Shown here piece after piece: positions 23,588 through 32,321 of a DNA stretch of 34,088 nt; positions within the stretch are counted from its first letter, which is position 1; every line of letters starts with the position of its first letter. The notes below the pieces were generated by a model, which ran no database searches, had not been told where the DNA came from, and worked only from the letters and a program-made list of their open reading frames with translations. This DNA is from Victivallales bacterium (GTDB lineage Bacteria; Verrucomicrobiota; Lentisphaeria; Victivallales; SZUA-371). Both the position numbers and the translations under genes were made by a program. Location: contig JAFGXT010000124.1 of assembly GCA_016936495.1 (NCBI GenBank), forward strand, positions 1 through 34,088. Direction: 5' to 3'.

Positions 23588-24646
23588 CTACTTCAACAGC
23601 ATACAGTCGCCATAACTGTAAAAACGCATTTTCTCACGAATCGCCAGCTCATATGCTTTCAAGACGTTTTCGCGTCCGGCAAAGGCAGACACCAGCATCA
23701 GTAAAGTGCTTTCAGGCAGGTGAAAATTGGTCAACAGCATATCCACGCATTTAGGTTTATATGGAGGATATATGAAGATATCGGTGGAGCCGGTACGCGC
23801 GCTCAACTTACCATCGGCATCGGCACAGCTTTCCAGCACTCGCACGGATGTGGTACCTATGGCAAGCACTCTGCCTCCTGACACGCGGGTGGAGTTAACC
23901 ATATCCGCCGTGTCCTGACTGAGCACATAACGTTCGGTATGCATCTTATGATCCAGTACGTTTTCGACCGCAACGGGTTTGAACGTGCCGGCGCCGACGT
24001 GTAAAGTTATATGAGTGTGCCGGGTGCCTTTGTCCGCGATCTTCTTCAATATTTCCGGAGTAAAATGCAGTCCGGCGGTAGGAGCCGCCACCGCACCGGA
24101 TTCTTTGGCGAAGACGGTCTGGTAACGCTCCTGATCAAATTCAGAATCTGAACGTTTTATGTATGGCGGTAACGGCATATGACCGTATTTTTCTTGAAGA
24201 GAGAAATTGTCCGGATTATTGAATTCCACCTCGAAAGTACCATCCGGATAGTGCTCGCATACGCGGAACCAGTCATCGTCGCCAAACGAGCCATCCTGCT
24301 TGACCAGCCTGACTTCCGTGCCGGGTTGAACTCTCTTTCCGGGTTTAAGCATACACTGCCAGCGCAAATTGGAAGCGTCTCTTGCTTCCATCAGCAGAAT
24401 CTCTATCATGGCTCCGTCAGGATTGCCGTTTTTAAGTCCGTACATCCTGGCGCTCATTACTCTGGTATTATTGGACACCATGCAATCAGCGGGGGTCAGG
24501 TAGTCGATTATATCCTTGAACATACGCAATTCACATTCACCGCTGACACGATCGAGCACCAGCATACGGGACGCGTCGCGGTCTTTTGAGGGAAACTGAG
24601 CGATAAGTTCTTCCGGCAGATCATATTTAAATAAATCGGTACGCAT
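23588..24646 (-). CDS. queA: S-adenosylmethionine:tRNA ribosyltransferase-isomerase QueA
   Basis: 352 aa, standard length. It transfers and isomerises the ribosyl part of SAM onto preQ1 in tRNA, giving epoxyqueuosine. Signature segments: FKYDLPEELIAQFPSKDRD at 6-24, MVSNNTRVMSARMYG, MPLPPYIKR, GAVAAPTAGLHFTPEIL, ITLHVGAGTFKPV, HTERY, AIGTTSVRVLES, TDIFIYPPY, LLTNFHLPESTLLMLVSAF and the final RFYSYGDCML. The start is 20 bases after the rhomboid stop with CCGGAG upstream. It is apart from the queDEC operon at 11.2-12.9 kb. tgt and queF are not in the window. Confidence 0.96.
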   Translation of the reverse strand: MRTDLFKYDLPEELIAQFPSKDRDASRMLVLDRVSGECELRMFKDIIDYLTPADCMVSNNTRVMSARMYGLKNGNPDGAMIEILLMEARDASNLRWQCMLKPGKRVQPGTEVRLVKQDGSFGDDDWFRVCEHYPDGTFEVEFNNPDNFSLQEKYGHMPLPPYIKRSDSEFDQERYQTVFAKESGAVAAPTAGLHFTPEILKKIADKGTRHTHITLHVGAGTFKPVAVENVLDHKMHTERYVLSQDTADMVNSTRVSGGRVLAIGTTSVRVLESCADADGKLSARTGSTDIFIYPPYKPKCVDMLLTNFHLPESTLLMLVSAFAGRENVLKAYELAIREKMRFYSYGDCMLLK

Positions 24647-24666
24647 GTTTGTCAGAGAGCTCCGGT

Positions 24667-25590
24667 TCAGTAATCGCGTTTCATCTGTTTTCTTGCCAGA
24701 CGCAGCATTTGCAATTCATCCGGGCTGAGGCTATTTATGCCGGAGGCAGATATTTTGTCCAGTAAACGGTCGATTTCCTTGGGAGGCACAAATCCTTCCT
24801 TGTAAGCTTTTGAATCATATGAGGCTCTGGGAACATCATCGCCGCGTCTGGCGTCAAAATTTTTATTTTCTGTTTTATGTATGGTCCAGCCTTTAGGCGC
24901 ACGCGGTCTGGCGTTTCTGCGGGCGGCGGCGCCAGGGTCAAGAAAACCCAGCGGATCCCACTGTACCAGCTTTGAACACGCATATCTGATATAAAAGTAA
25001 GCCGCGACAAATCCACCCAGATGCGCGAGATGCGCAATATTAGTTCTGCTGTTTGACATCTGTGAGATGAATTCGATCGCGGCATAGACCACTATCAGAG
25101 TACGGCACTTTACCGGAAAAGGGAAAAACAGCAGAATATATTCACGTTCAGGATTAAGCATCGCCATTGCCAGCATTACTCCAAACACCGCACCGGAAGC
25201 TCCCACTACCGGAATCATGCCATTCCAGTTCGCCGCCGTCCAGAGCAAGCCACCGAAGATACCGCTGATAAAGTACAACATAAGAAATTTCTTTCTGCCC
25301 AATTCCTCCGCGACCGATTGTCCGAAAATATAAAGCCCCCACATGTTGAACAGCAAATGCCAGAAATCCCCGTGCAGAAACATATACGTTACGAATCGCC
25401 ATAATTGATAATCCTTGATCGCCGCCGGATACAATAGAGACAGTGCGAAAAGCGTACTGGATCCGGGAGTCTGGATTATGTGAGTCCAAAACCACACCAC
25501 TACATTTATAATTATGATAAGGGTAAGAGCTTTCCTGCCACTTTCGGCGGAATACAAAGGGTTACGCATATAAGGTCTGTCTGATAACAT
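24667..25590 (-). CDS. Rhomboid-family intramembrane serine protease
   Basis: 307 aa with six likely membrane helices, followed by a soluble Arg-rich tail of about 95 residues. The catalytic serine is in GASGAVFG (Ser 132) and the histidine in AHLGGFVAAY (His 190). HLLFNMWGLYIFG carries the His and Asn residues of the oxyanion hole (His 78, Asn 82). Rhomboids cut substrates within the membrane. The tail (KNFDARRGDDVPRASYD; EIDRLLDKISASGINSLS) ends with a repeated ISASGINSLSPDELQMLRLAR-type motif that resembles the C-terminal helix seen in some bacterial rhomboids. First gene of the rhomboid-queA-GT9 operon with a clear promoter at 25708-25735. Confidence 0.93.
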   Translation of the reverse strand: MLSDRPYMRNPLYSAESGRKALTLIIIINVVVWFWTHIIQTPGSSTLFALSLLYPAAIKDYQLWRFVTYMFLHGDFWHLLFNMWGLYIFGQSVAEELGRKKFLMLYFISGIFGGLLWTAANWNGMIPVVGASGAVFGVMLAMAMLNPEREYILLFFPFPVKCRTLIVVYAAIEFISQMSNSRTNIAHLAHLGGFVAAYFYIRYACSKLVQWDPLGFLDPGAAARRNARPRAPKGWTIHKTENKNFDARRGDDVPRASYDSKAYKEGFVPPKEIDRLLDKISASGINSLSPDELQMLRLARKQMKRDY

Positions 25591-25634
25591 ATTGTTCTAT
25601 TTCCAAAGTATTTACAGTTGCTTCTCGTTTCCGG

Positions 25635-25697
25635 CTACGCTCTGCCGCCGCCGGACGCTTTGTTTTTGCCGGTCTTGTCCGCAGTAGCGAAAAACAT
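25635..25697 (-). CDS. Possible 20-aa leader peptide
   Basis: MFFATADKTGKNKASGGGRA followed by TAG. It begins only about four bases after the expected transcription start of the rhomboid promoter, so translation would be nearly leaderless, and it has no ribosome site. Kept as a weak candidate only. Confidence 0.2.
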   Translation of the reverse strand: MFFATADKTGKNKASGGGRA

Positions 25698-25707
25698 TGA
25701 CTGACTT

Positions 25708-25735
25708 ATTATAAGGCTTTTTTCTGAAAGTTCAA
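25708..25735 (-). promoter_or_regulatory. Promoter of the rhomboid-queA-GT9 operon
   Basis: Minus strand: -35 TTGAAC (25730-25735), 16-base spacer, -10 TATAAT (25708-25713, perfect). Transcription should start near 25701, leaving a leader of about 110 bases. Confidence 0.7.
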
Positions 25736-25855
25736 AACACCAAAGCATATTTGCTCCGTTTATTTGCGCTGTGTTACGCTAACCAGCCCGGGGACGGCAT
25801 TGACAAAGTTGTGGTTGTACCGCCCCCTCCCCTAACAGGGTGTGCGTTTGCTTTT

Positions 25856-27820
25856 TTAATTTACACCGGCGGGCATACGGAACCAGACGAGATGTCCGTT
25901 TTCGTCCCGCCAGCCTAGATGCGTAGCATTAAGAATGAAACCGGTCGCGTACAAATAAGGACGCGGACGGCATATAAGCTGACCGAAGACTATGACTTCT
26001 TTATCATCAAGAAAACTTAATTGTTCCGGTTTAATCCATGAGAAGAGCACCAGCCGGAGCTCGCGCGCAAGAATAGTATGATCAGCGTTAAGCGGAGTAA
26101 ACGGCCAAAACTGCATCATGTTCGGACTGCAGGTCATGCCTTGCCCTGCTTTGTCATAGATCATATCACGGGTATTTAAACGGGTTATCCACCAAGCGTG
26201 GCGTCCATTATAATCCTCAAACGATGCTTGCGGGAAGCGGTTCCATATCCGGTCAAGCCCGGCGGAATCCAACAGCGGTTGCGGCGTGGCAAATATCTTC
26301 TGCATGATGGTATTATCAACTACCGGAGGCGGATCCTGAGCAGGAGCGCAAAGTTTTATCATTCCCGGTACTACAAAGAATATCACCACGCTCACAGTCA
26401 GCGCGGTCAGTGCCGGTTTAAGTTCAAGTACGCTCAAAGGGCTCACCGGACTTTCAGTTACCGACAGCCGCAAACCATACAGGCGCATCGTTCCGATTGC
26501 CGTTATCAGGAAAATAAATATATCACTACCGATCTTTATACGATCATGCCCGTCATCCCCCACCAGCGGCAGAGACAGAATTATCCCGGCAAAATACAGC
26601 ATGGCAAAACAACTCAGGGGCGAACGCCATTGCTTAACCATCACCACCATGCCGCAAAGAAACATCAATGTAAAAAAATATGGATAAAAGACTATAGCCA
26701 TGAGGGTTCCGGCGGCGGTCAGAGACAGTTTAAGTTTGGAGTTCCCCACACCTATGAACAAATTTTTCACCTTACCCGGCTCATTAATGAGTATCAACAA
26801 CGCAAATACCGCCAGCATCCAGTACGGCGTCGCCGGGGCGTTGCCAAAGGCATTGGGAAAATGCAAAACATATGTCTTCAAGCTCAACCAGGAGGACTTG
26901 ACTATACCCGACGGCTTAGCCTTGAATACGTCCCATATGCGACGGTAAACGATTTTACGAAGTTCTGATGCCGGAAGGTTGTGATCGTCGCGCGCTTGTT
27001 TTATCACCGGATCATAGTAATACGCCATCCACGAACCGCCCGCAACCCTGCCGTATATCGCCTTGGGATGATTTCCGCTTACGGTTCCCGGGGCATTGAA
27101 GAGCATTGCCGACGCCTGATGAAAAGCAAAACCCGTCACCCCGGCAAAACACAGAACAAGCCATTCAACAGCAAGCCGTTTGGCGTCGCGACGGTTTTTC
27201 ACATACGCAAAGACAGCCAGCGGGATCAACGCCAGCGAAAAAATATTCCAGGGGCGGATCGCCTGAAACAAGCCGTACAAAAATATCCCGCAAATACGGT
27301 CTTTACGTGAATTTTCAGTAAATCCCCTGATAAGTAAAGCGAACGCCGGAAGCAGTACGATCATCCCCGGCACCTCGGTAACAAACGCCGTCTCCACACC
27401 CGGACGCCATACGCACAAAAACGCAACGAACAGCAACATCACCATGCGTTGCCCGTTGCGGCGCAAAATATAAAACGCCCATGCCACAGCCAGCACGACC
27501 AATGTCCCTTGAAGTATCATAGCCGGAAAATACCGCGACGCGCAAATACTGAACACCCAACTCAAAAACAGCGGGGTAAGCGGACGGAACGCCGGATATC
27601 CGGTCAGTTCCATACCGCGCATAACAGCGAACGCGCCGTCAGACCAGCCACGGGCGTCCGACCAGGGAATAAGCCCGATGCGAAATACATCGGCAGTATA
27701 ATATTGTCCAAGGGTATTCCAAGCGCAAAACATACGGAAAAGCACCCCGCACAGTACCAGCGCAAGCATGGTGAGGCAGATGTTCTTTTCCGGTATATGG
27801 CTTTTCAGTTTTTTAAACAA
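25856..27820 (-). CDS. GT-C-like multi-pass membrane protein
   Basis: 654 aa with about ten or more hydrophobic helices, a large extracytoplasmic first loop and a 180-residue soluble C-terminal part. It has the plan of GT-C (PMT/ArnT-like) glycosyltransferases: after the first helix comes SDARGWSDGAF with acidic residues, then GYPAFRPLTPLFLS. No exact family signature is seen. The start is a TTG overlapping the GH106-like gene's stop by eight bases; there is no good ATG nearby. Family call is by topology and motif feel, so moderate. It may transfer a sugar from a lipid carrier to an envelope acceptor. Confidence 0.62.
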   Translation of the reverse strand: MFKKLKSHIPEKNICLTMLALVLCGVLFRMFCAWNTLGQYYTADVFRIGLIPWSDARGWSDGAFAVMRGMELTGYPAFRPLTPLFLSWVFSICASRYFPAMILQGTLVVLAVAWAFYILRRNGQRMVMLLFVAFLCVWRPGVETAFVTEVPGMIVLLPAFALLIRGFTENSRKDRICGIFLYGLFQAIRPWNIFSLALIPLAVFAYVKNRRDAKRLAVEWLVLCFAGVTGFAFHQASAMLFNAPGTVSGNHPKAIYGRVAGGSWMAYYYDPVIKQARDDHNLPASELRKIVYRRIWDVFKAKPSGIVKSSWLSLKTYVLHFPNAFGNAPATPYWMLAVFALLILINEPGKVKNLFIGVGNSKLKLSLTAAGTLMAIVFYPYFFTLMFLCGMVVMVKQWRSPLSCFAMLYFAGIILSLPLVGDDGHDRIKIGSDIFIFLITAIGTMRLYGLRLSVTESPVSPLSVLELKPALTALTVSVVIFFVVPGMIKLCAPAQDPPPVVDNTIMQKIFATPQPLLDSAGLDRIWNRFPQASFEDYNGRHAWWITRLNTRDMIYDKAGQGMTCSPNMMQFWPFTPLNADHTILARELRLVLFSWIKPEQLSFLDDKEVIVFGQLICRPRPYLYATGFILNATHLGWRDENGHLVWFRMPAGVN

Positions 27821-30800
27821 TTCTCAGGTTATCAACTCCGAATTCCACAAAACAATAAGCGTCGTTCCAATCAATATAGCCTCCGCTCCATGTTCTTGCA
27901 AATACTCCGGGTTCTTTATAGAAAGAAGAGGGACAAACTCCGTAAGATTCGCCTTCTTCCAAATGATGCGGTCCGAGCACATTGCGCAAACCATTACAAA
28001 GTTCTATTTCAATGGTATTCGCACCCGCCTGGAGAATGCCATCAAGAGGTGCGGCGAAAGGTCTCCACAAGAACTTACCGGCTTCGCAACCGTTGATCTT
28101 GATCTTTGAGATCATAGCCTTTTGCGCATCAAATACGAGGAAACGTCCATTGAGCTCATTAGCACCCAGTTTAAACTCCCGCTTCAGCAATACTGTACCA
28201 CCAAAGAACGGCAAACGGCATTCATGCAGTTTGCCCAACTCCACCTGTTCCGGCGCGGCGGACAGAGTAAAGCCACCCGCATAACGTACCGCCTCACGCT
28301 CTAACGGAATAAAGCCGCCAGTGGTTTTCACGCCAAAATTACCCGCGATATAAATCGATTCGATTTCCATATCATAGCTGAGTTTATTCTTTTCAGATTC
28401 AAATATAGCGGCAGCGTCAACGCTCTTATACACCTTTTCCGACTGCGTAAACAACACCTCAAGGGTAATGATATTTTCCCCCGGACGCACCATGCCTGTT
28501 ATCGGCACACGCTGGAAAGCCGGATCGTACATAAAACCGCTGGCGGAGGCGTCAGTTTCAGCACCGTTGACTTTGATTTTATACAGTTCAGGGCATTCCA
28601 TGACCAGATAAAGCTCTTCTTTAAAGTCAAAATCTGCGTCAATATTGAGTTTAAAATTCATTTCAAGATTCACCGGACGGCGTTTTTTCAGCAGACGATC
28701 CTGTATCACCATCACATACTCGTTTTCCTCCTGAAGTTCGCCATCGAAACTGAACGAACAATAATCCAGCGTGATGATGTTTTCTGTTGCGAGTTTTATG
28801 TCATAAAGCCCGTTAAGGTCTACCGGCTTGAACCCGGAATTGAGTTTCGCGGGAGCCGTACGGCTAAGCTCACTCCCGGCACCGGACTGACTTGCCGCCG
28901 CATGCTTTCTGCCAACAAGGATCAGATCACCCGCCGGAGAAAAATAATGCGAGACCTTGAACATATCCCCTTGCCGCTCAAATTCCACAGCGGTAAACTC
29001 TCCGGTGGCGGCATCAAAACATTCCGCCGGAGCATACGGCAGATAGACTTCAGCATCATAACCGTTTTTCAGGTCATTGTTTACATAATAATACACCACA
29101 GCCTCAGAACCATTGAGTTCATCAAAAAATCTTCTGGTACAATTGATCTGTTCCAGCTGACTACTCAGTTCGTTAACGTGTTCCACCTGAGTTCCGGTTT
29201 TGACCACCGGCATACACGCGGCATACTTATTCAGAGCCGCCGCGAGCGTGGCTTCATCATCAAACCATACAAAGCGGCTCTGAAGCTGTTCCATTTCCGG
29301 ATGCAGCTCTCCATCGACATAGCATACGCCATCACCGATAGTATCTCTAACCGCCAGCACTTTACCGCCCTGTACGGTGAACTCGTTCAACATTGCAAAC
29401 ACCTTCGCAGAAAGGTTTTCCATACGCGGCATGACCAGGACTTTATAATTCTGAGCACCGATGACAAACTTACCGCCGGAAACTTTGCCATGCATTTCCG
29501 CCATGGTCTCGTCTCCATAATGATAATTGATATGCGCATTGTCCAGCAATTCACTGAGTTCATTAAAACTTTTAAAATATTTTTCGATGCTTTGGTTGTT
29601 TTTTTCGTTGGCGTTATACTCCAGCCATGCACTGGATTGACCGTGCATCATCAGCACATCCACTTTGATTCCGCCTTCGGCGATCAGCACTCCGACACGA
29701 CTGGCGTAGTCAAAGAAATCACGATAATCCGCCCACCAGGGCTGATGACGAAAATGTGATGCCGGATAATCACGCTTTCTTATCCCCTTGAGGGAGTAGC
29801 TTTCAAGATGCGGGCACAACAAATTTATGCCATGCACCATCTGCCATTGATACATCCACTTAAGCTCTTCCGGTTTGACATTCCACCCGCACAAGGCAAA
29901 AGTCTCCGAAAGTATCTGCTTTTTACCGAGCTGAGCGCAGACCGACGCCACCTGAACAGGGGTCGTTACCGGTTTGATATGCCGCCCGAGCCAGTCCATA
30001 CCGGGAATGTGATAATACTGATACTGGGGCATGACCGCGCCATTGCTGGTAAGCTGCGACCAGTAACTTTCTTCACAGACATGATGCCCGGTAACCTGCC
30101 AGCCGCGCTCACCGCACCAATCGTGTATCGGCTTCATGAAATTATTCATAAACAATTGCGTAATAAGCTTCCATACCCGGTAACGGGTACGCCTGAAATC
30201 GCCTTCGCGATAAAACATATGCGGCAACACATCAAGCAGTTCTTCGCCATACGCGGCACGGTATTCGTCTTCCATAATCAGCGACCATGGCATGCCACTA
30301 CGGGAAATTTGCGGTTCATCGGTAAAAAATCCGGTCAGTTCCGATGGTGAACGCCCTTCCTGGTCAAGCCGCTCGTAATATTTCTGATAAATAAGTTCAA
30401 TGAATTTCACGGTAACTTCCCGGTCAAGAGTGTCCACATAAAATTCATTTACATCGTAATACAAATGCAGAACGTCTCCTTTGACGTTGCTGTTTTCACC
30501 GATACGCTCCTTACCATTGACGGTATATACGGCTACGGTGTGCCCGGAACATTTCAGTTCGCAAGCGGGAATGACTTCGGCGCGGAGGTATTTCTGCTGA
30601 TACTTCTCTCCCAGACCATTGACTTTGCCATCGCCGAAGCCGCTGGGCCAGCCGTTTTCATCATAAGCCCAACTGTGCATTTCCAGTTCCGCGCCTTTGT
30701 CGAGGCAGGCATCCACAGCGTTAAACCATTCTTCGCCCATATATTCAGTAAGCAATCCGCCGCGGGCGTGCATGAAGTATCCGCCTAGACCGACGTCGTG

Positions 30801-30914
30801 CATATGCTTGATCTGAAGGCGCAATTCATCATTTTCCAGTTTATCATTCCAGCTCCAAAATGGCACAGGTCTGTACTTCATGGACGGATTTTTTATATTG
30901 TTTTCAATGCTCAT
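27813..30914 (-). CDS. GH106-like glycoside hydrolase (alpha-L-rhamnosidase-type)
   Basis: 1033 aa without a signal peptide, so cytoplasmic. The N-terminal barrel begins RPVPFWSWNDKLENDELR at 15-32, then GLGGYFMHARGGLLTEYM and MHSWAYDENGWPSGFG, a start typical of a large uncharacterised group near GH106 (alpha-L-rhamnosidases). Candidate catalytic acids are Asp 199/Glu 200 in FFTDEPQ and Glu 337 in KQILSETFALCGW. A Rossmann-like trimerisation-type domain (VLVMPRMENLSAKVF) and beta-sandwich domains (ISKIKINGCEAGKFLW; GANTIEIELCNGLRNVLG) follow. GGAGA lies ten bases before the ATG. It is divergent from the GntR-type regulator; an external substrate or an imported oligosaccharide is inferred. 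Confidence 0.82.
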   Translation of the reverse strand: MSIENNIKNPSMKYRPVPFWSWNDKLENDELRLQIKHMHDVGLGGYFMHARGGLLTEYMGEEWFNAVDACLDKGAELEMHSWAYDENGWPSGFGDGKVNGLGEKYQQKYLRAEVIPACELKCSGHTVAVYTVNGKERIGENSNVKGDVLHLYYDVNEFYVDTLDREVTVKFIELIYQKYYERLDQEGRSPSELTGFFTDEPQISRSGMPWSLIMEDEYRAAYGEELLDVLPHMFYREGDFRRTRYRVWKLITQLFMNNFMKPIHDWCGERGWQVTGHHVCEESYWSQLTSNGAVMPQYQYYHIPGMDWLGRHIKPVTTPVQVASVCAQLGKKQILSETFALCGWNVKPEELKWMYQWQMVHGINLLCPHLESYSLKGIRKRDYPASHFRHQPWWADYRDFFDYASRVGVLIAEGGIKVDVLMMHGQSSAWLEYNANEKNNQSIEKYFKSFNELSELLDNAHINYHYGDETMAEMHGKVSGGKFVIGAQNYKVLVMPRMENLSAKVFAMLNEFTVQGGKVLAVRDTIGDGVCYVDGELHPEMEQLQSRFVWFDDEATLAAALNKYAACMPVVKTGTQVEHVNELSSQLEQINCTRRFFDELNGSEAVVYYYVNNDLKNGYDAEVYLPYAPAECFDAATGEFTAVEFERQGDMFKVSHYFSPAGDLILVGRKHAAASQSGAGSELSRTAPAKLNSGFKPVDLNGLYDIKLATENIITLDYCSFSFDGELQEENEYVMVIQDRLLKKRRPVNLEMNFKLNIDADFDFKEELYLVMECPELYKIKVNGAETDASASGFMYDPAFQRVPITGMVRPGENIITLEVLFTQSEKVYKSVDAAAIFESEKNKLSYDMEIESIYIAGNFGVKTTGGFIPLEREAVRYAGGFTLSAAPEQVELGKLHECRLPFFGGTVLLKREFKLGANELNGRFLVFDAQKAMISKIKINGCEAGKFLWRPFAAPLDGILQAGANTIEIELCNGLRNVLGPHHLEEGESYGVCPSSFYKEPGVFARTWSGGYIDWNDAYCFVEFGVDNLRIV

Positions 30915-30953
30915 AGTGCAATATTCTCCAAATTAAGTTTTTTACATAAACAT

Positions 30954-30982
30954 ATTGTAGCTCACTCCCGGCAAAATAGTAA
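30954..30982 (-). promoter_or_regulatory. Possible promoter of the GH106-like operon
   Basis: Minus strand: TTACTA (30977-30982), 17-base spacer, TACAAT (30954-30959). Both hexamers are imperfect. It shares the 223-bp divergent region with the regulator promoter. Confidence 0.4.
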
Positions 30983-31073
30983 ACCCTCAAAACAAATTAA
31001 CCGTAAAAGAAAGTAATACATGTATACCCCCACAAAAAAGTCAAAAGTTTTTTAATATTTTTTTTATATTGCA

Positions 31074-31102
31074 TTGACACGTAAGTATAATCACTTTAGA
31101 AT
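31074..31102 (+). promoter_or_regulatory. Promoter of the GntR/sugar-binding regulator gene
   Basis: -35 TTGACA (31074-31079, perfect), 17-base spacer, -10 TAGAAT (31097-31102). Transcription should start near 31109; AGAGG lies eight bases before the ATG at 31138. AATCA repeats overlap it. Confidence 0.75.
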
Positions 31103-31125
31103 CACAGTATAATCAAGAATAATCA
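31089..31125 (+). repeat. Four AATCA direct repeats on the regulator promoter
   Basis: AATCA begins at 31089, 31100, 31111 and 31121, spacings of 11, 11 and 10 bases, so all lie on one face of the helix. They span the promoter spacer, -10 box, start site and leader. Two units are the longer GTATAATCA. Candidate autoregulatory operator. Confidence 0.6.
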
Positions 31126-31137
31126 GAGGCATTTACA

Positions 31138-32313
31138 ATGATAGCTATAAACACAGATAAAGGTGGAGCCGTCCCTGTATACCAACAGATCAGCCGTCAG
31201 ATAGAGGAATACATAAGAAGCAAAAAACTTCCTGCGGATACAGCTCTTCCAAATATAAAAGACATAGCCGGGCTGGCAGGAGTCAGCCTGAGAACCGCGG
31301 ACATGGCGTTGCGCGCACTGATAGATGAGGGTATATGTTATCGACGTCCTAAAAAAGGAACTTTTGTAGCCGGTCGAATGTCTGAAGGTCTTTACAGACG
31401 CAAAATCGTCGGCGTAAATTGTCCATTCAAACCCGATAGTCTCAACGCACATCATGTGGAAAACGCCATTTACATGGGTCTCATCCAGAACAGCGGAGAA
31501 TATGGTTTTACACCTTTTTTTATAAATGACGATTTAGAAGCAAACATCAAATTTTACCGGGACAGTCGGGAAACGTTGCTCGAAGGAGTGATCATGCTGT
31601 CCGGTTCATCCGGACAAGAGGAACTTAATACTCTGGAACACTACGCTCCGACTCCCTTTATTCTAATAAATTATGACAATACAGGCGGCGCGCTGGAATC
31701 CCTGCCGGAAAATATCCATTGCATATTCAACGATGATTATCTGGGGGCATATCAGGCGGCTGAACATTTGATCCGTGCCGGACATCGCGACTTTGCCATT
31801 ATCACTTTCGATATAGACAACGACAACTACCGCAACCGTGTTGCAGGCTACCTTCAAGCTATCAGCGACAACGGTTTACAATTTCGTCCAGAATTACTTA
31901 TCAACGGTGGAAGGGCTGCGGAAGCTCCTGAACCGGATCTGGTGAAAAGTGGCGAAAAAATTCTGCGCGGCAGCCGTCTGGGCTGGATAGAGTATCCGTA
32001 TCTGCGCGGGCAGATCGGACTCGGTGCGGAACTGTTGAACCGTGCACAGAAGACCGGGATAGATTTCAGTGCTGCGTTATGTGTGAATGATTATCTGGCG
32101 TTCGGGGCTACATGTTCGGGAGCCGACATCGCCGTAACAGGTTATGATAACATTATGCCGGAGCTGTCACGCGAAGGGGGATTCCCGACTGTCGCCATAG
32201 ATTTTGCGGAAATGGGAAAGCGCGCGCTTAAAGTGCTTGCCGGAGATATTCCGGCGGCGAGCCGGGTTACCCGTGTAATGCCTCAACTTATACCAAGAAA
32301 CCAACAAGGATAG
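31138..32313 (+). CDS. GntR-type regulator with LacI-like sugar-binding domain
   Basis: 391 aa. N-terminal GntR winged helix at about 12-80 (PVYQQISRQIEEYIRSKKLP, LPNIKDIAGLAGVSLRTADMALRAL, EGICYRRPKKGTFVAG), then a periplasmic-binding-protein-like effector domain as in LacI regulators (KIVGVNCPF; GVIMLSGSSG; FNDDYLGAYQAAEHLIRAGHRDFAIITF; AALCVNDYLAFGA; IAVTGYDNIMPELS). The GntR head on a sugar-binding body is the same arrangement as in AraR-type regulators. It probably responds to a sugar released by the flanking glycosidases and controls both divergent units. The stop is nine bases before the GH42 start, so the two are co-transcribed. Confidence 0.92.
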   Translation: MIAINTDKGGAVPVYQQISRQIEEYIRSKKLPADTALPNIKDIAGLAGVSLRTADMALRALIDEGICYRRPKKGTFVAGRMSEGLYRRKIVGVNCPFKPDSLNAHHVENAIYMGLIQNSGEYGFTPFFINDDLEANIKFYRDSRETLLEGVIMLSGSSGQEELNTLEHYAPTPFILINYDNTGGALESLPENIHCIFNDDYLGAYQAAEHLIRAGHRDFAIITFDIDNDNYRNRVAGYLQAISDNGLQFRPELLINGGRAAEAPEPDLVKSGEKILRGSRLGWIEYPYLRGQIGLGAELLNRAQKTGIDFSAALCVNDYLAFGATCSGADIAVTGYDNIMPELSREGGFPTVAIDFAEMGKRALKVLAGDIPAASRVTRVMPQLIPRNQQG

Positions 32314-32321
32314 AAATTGAG

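Noticed and set aside
26198-26968. 256-codon plus-strand frame inside the GT-C-like gene
   Set aside because: Antisense to a long membrane protein gene with clear hydrophobic helices; composition is Arg/Gln/His-rich, typical of antisense frames.
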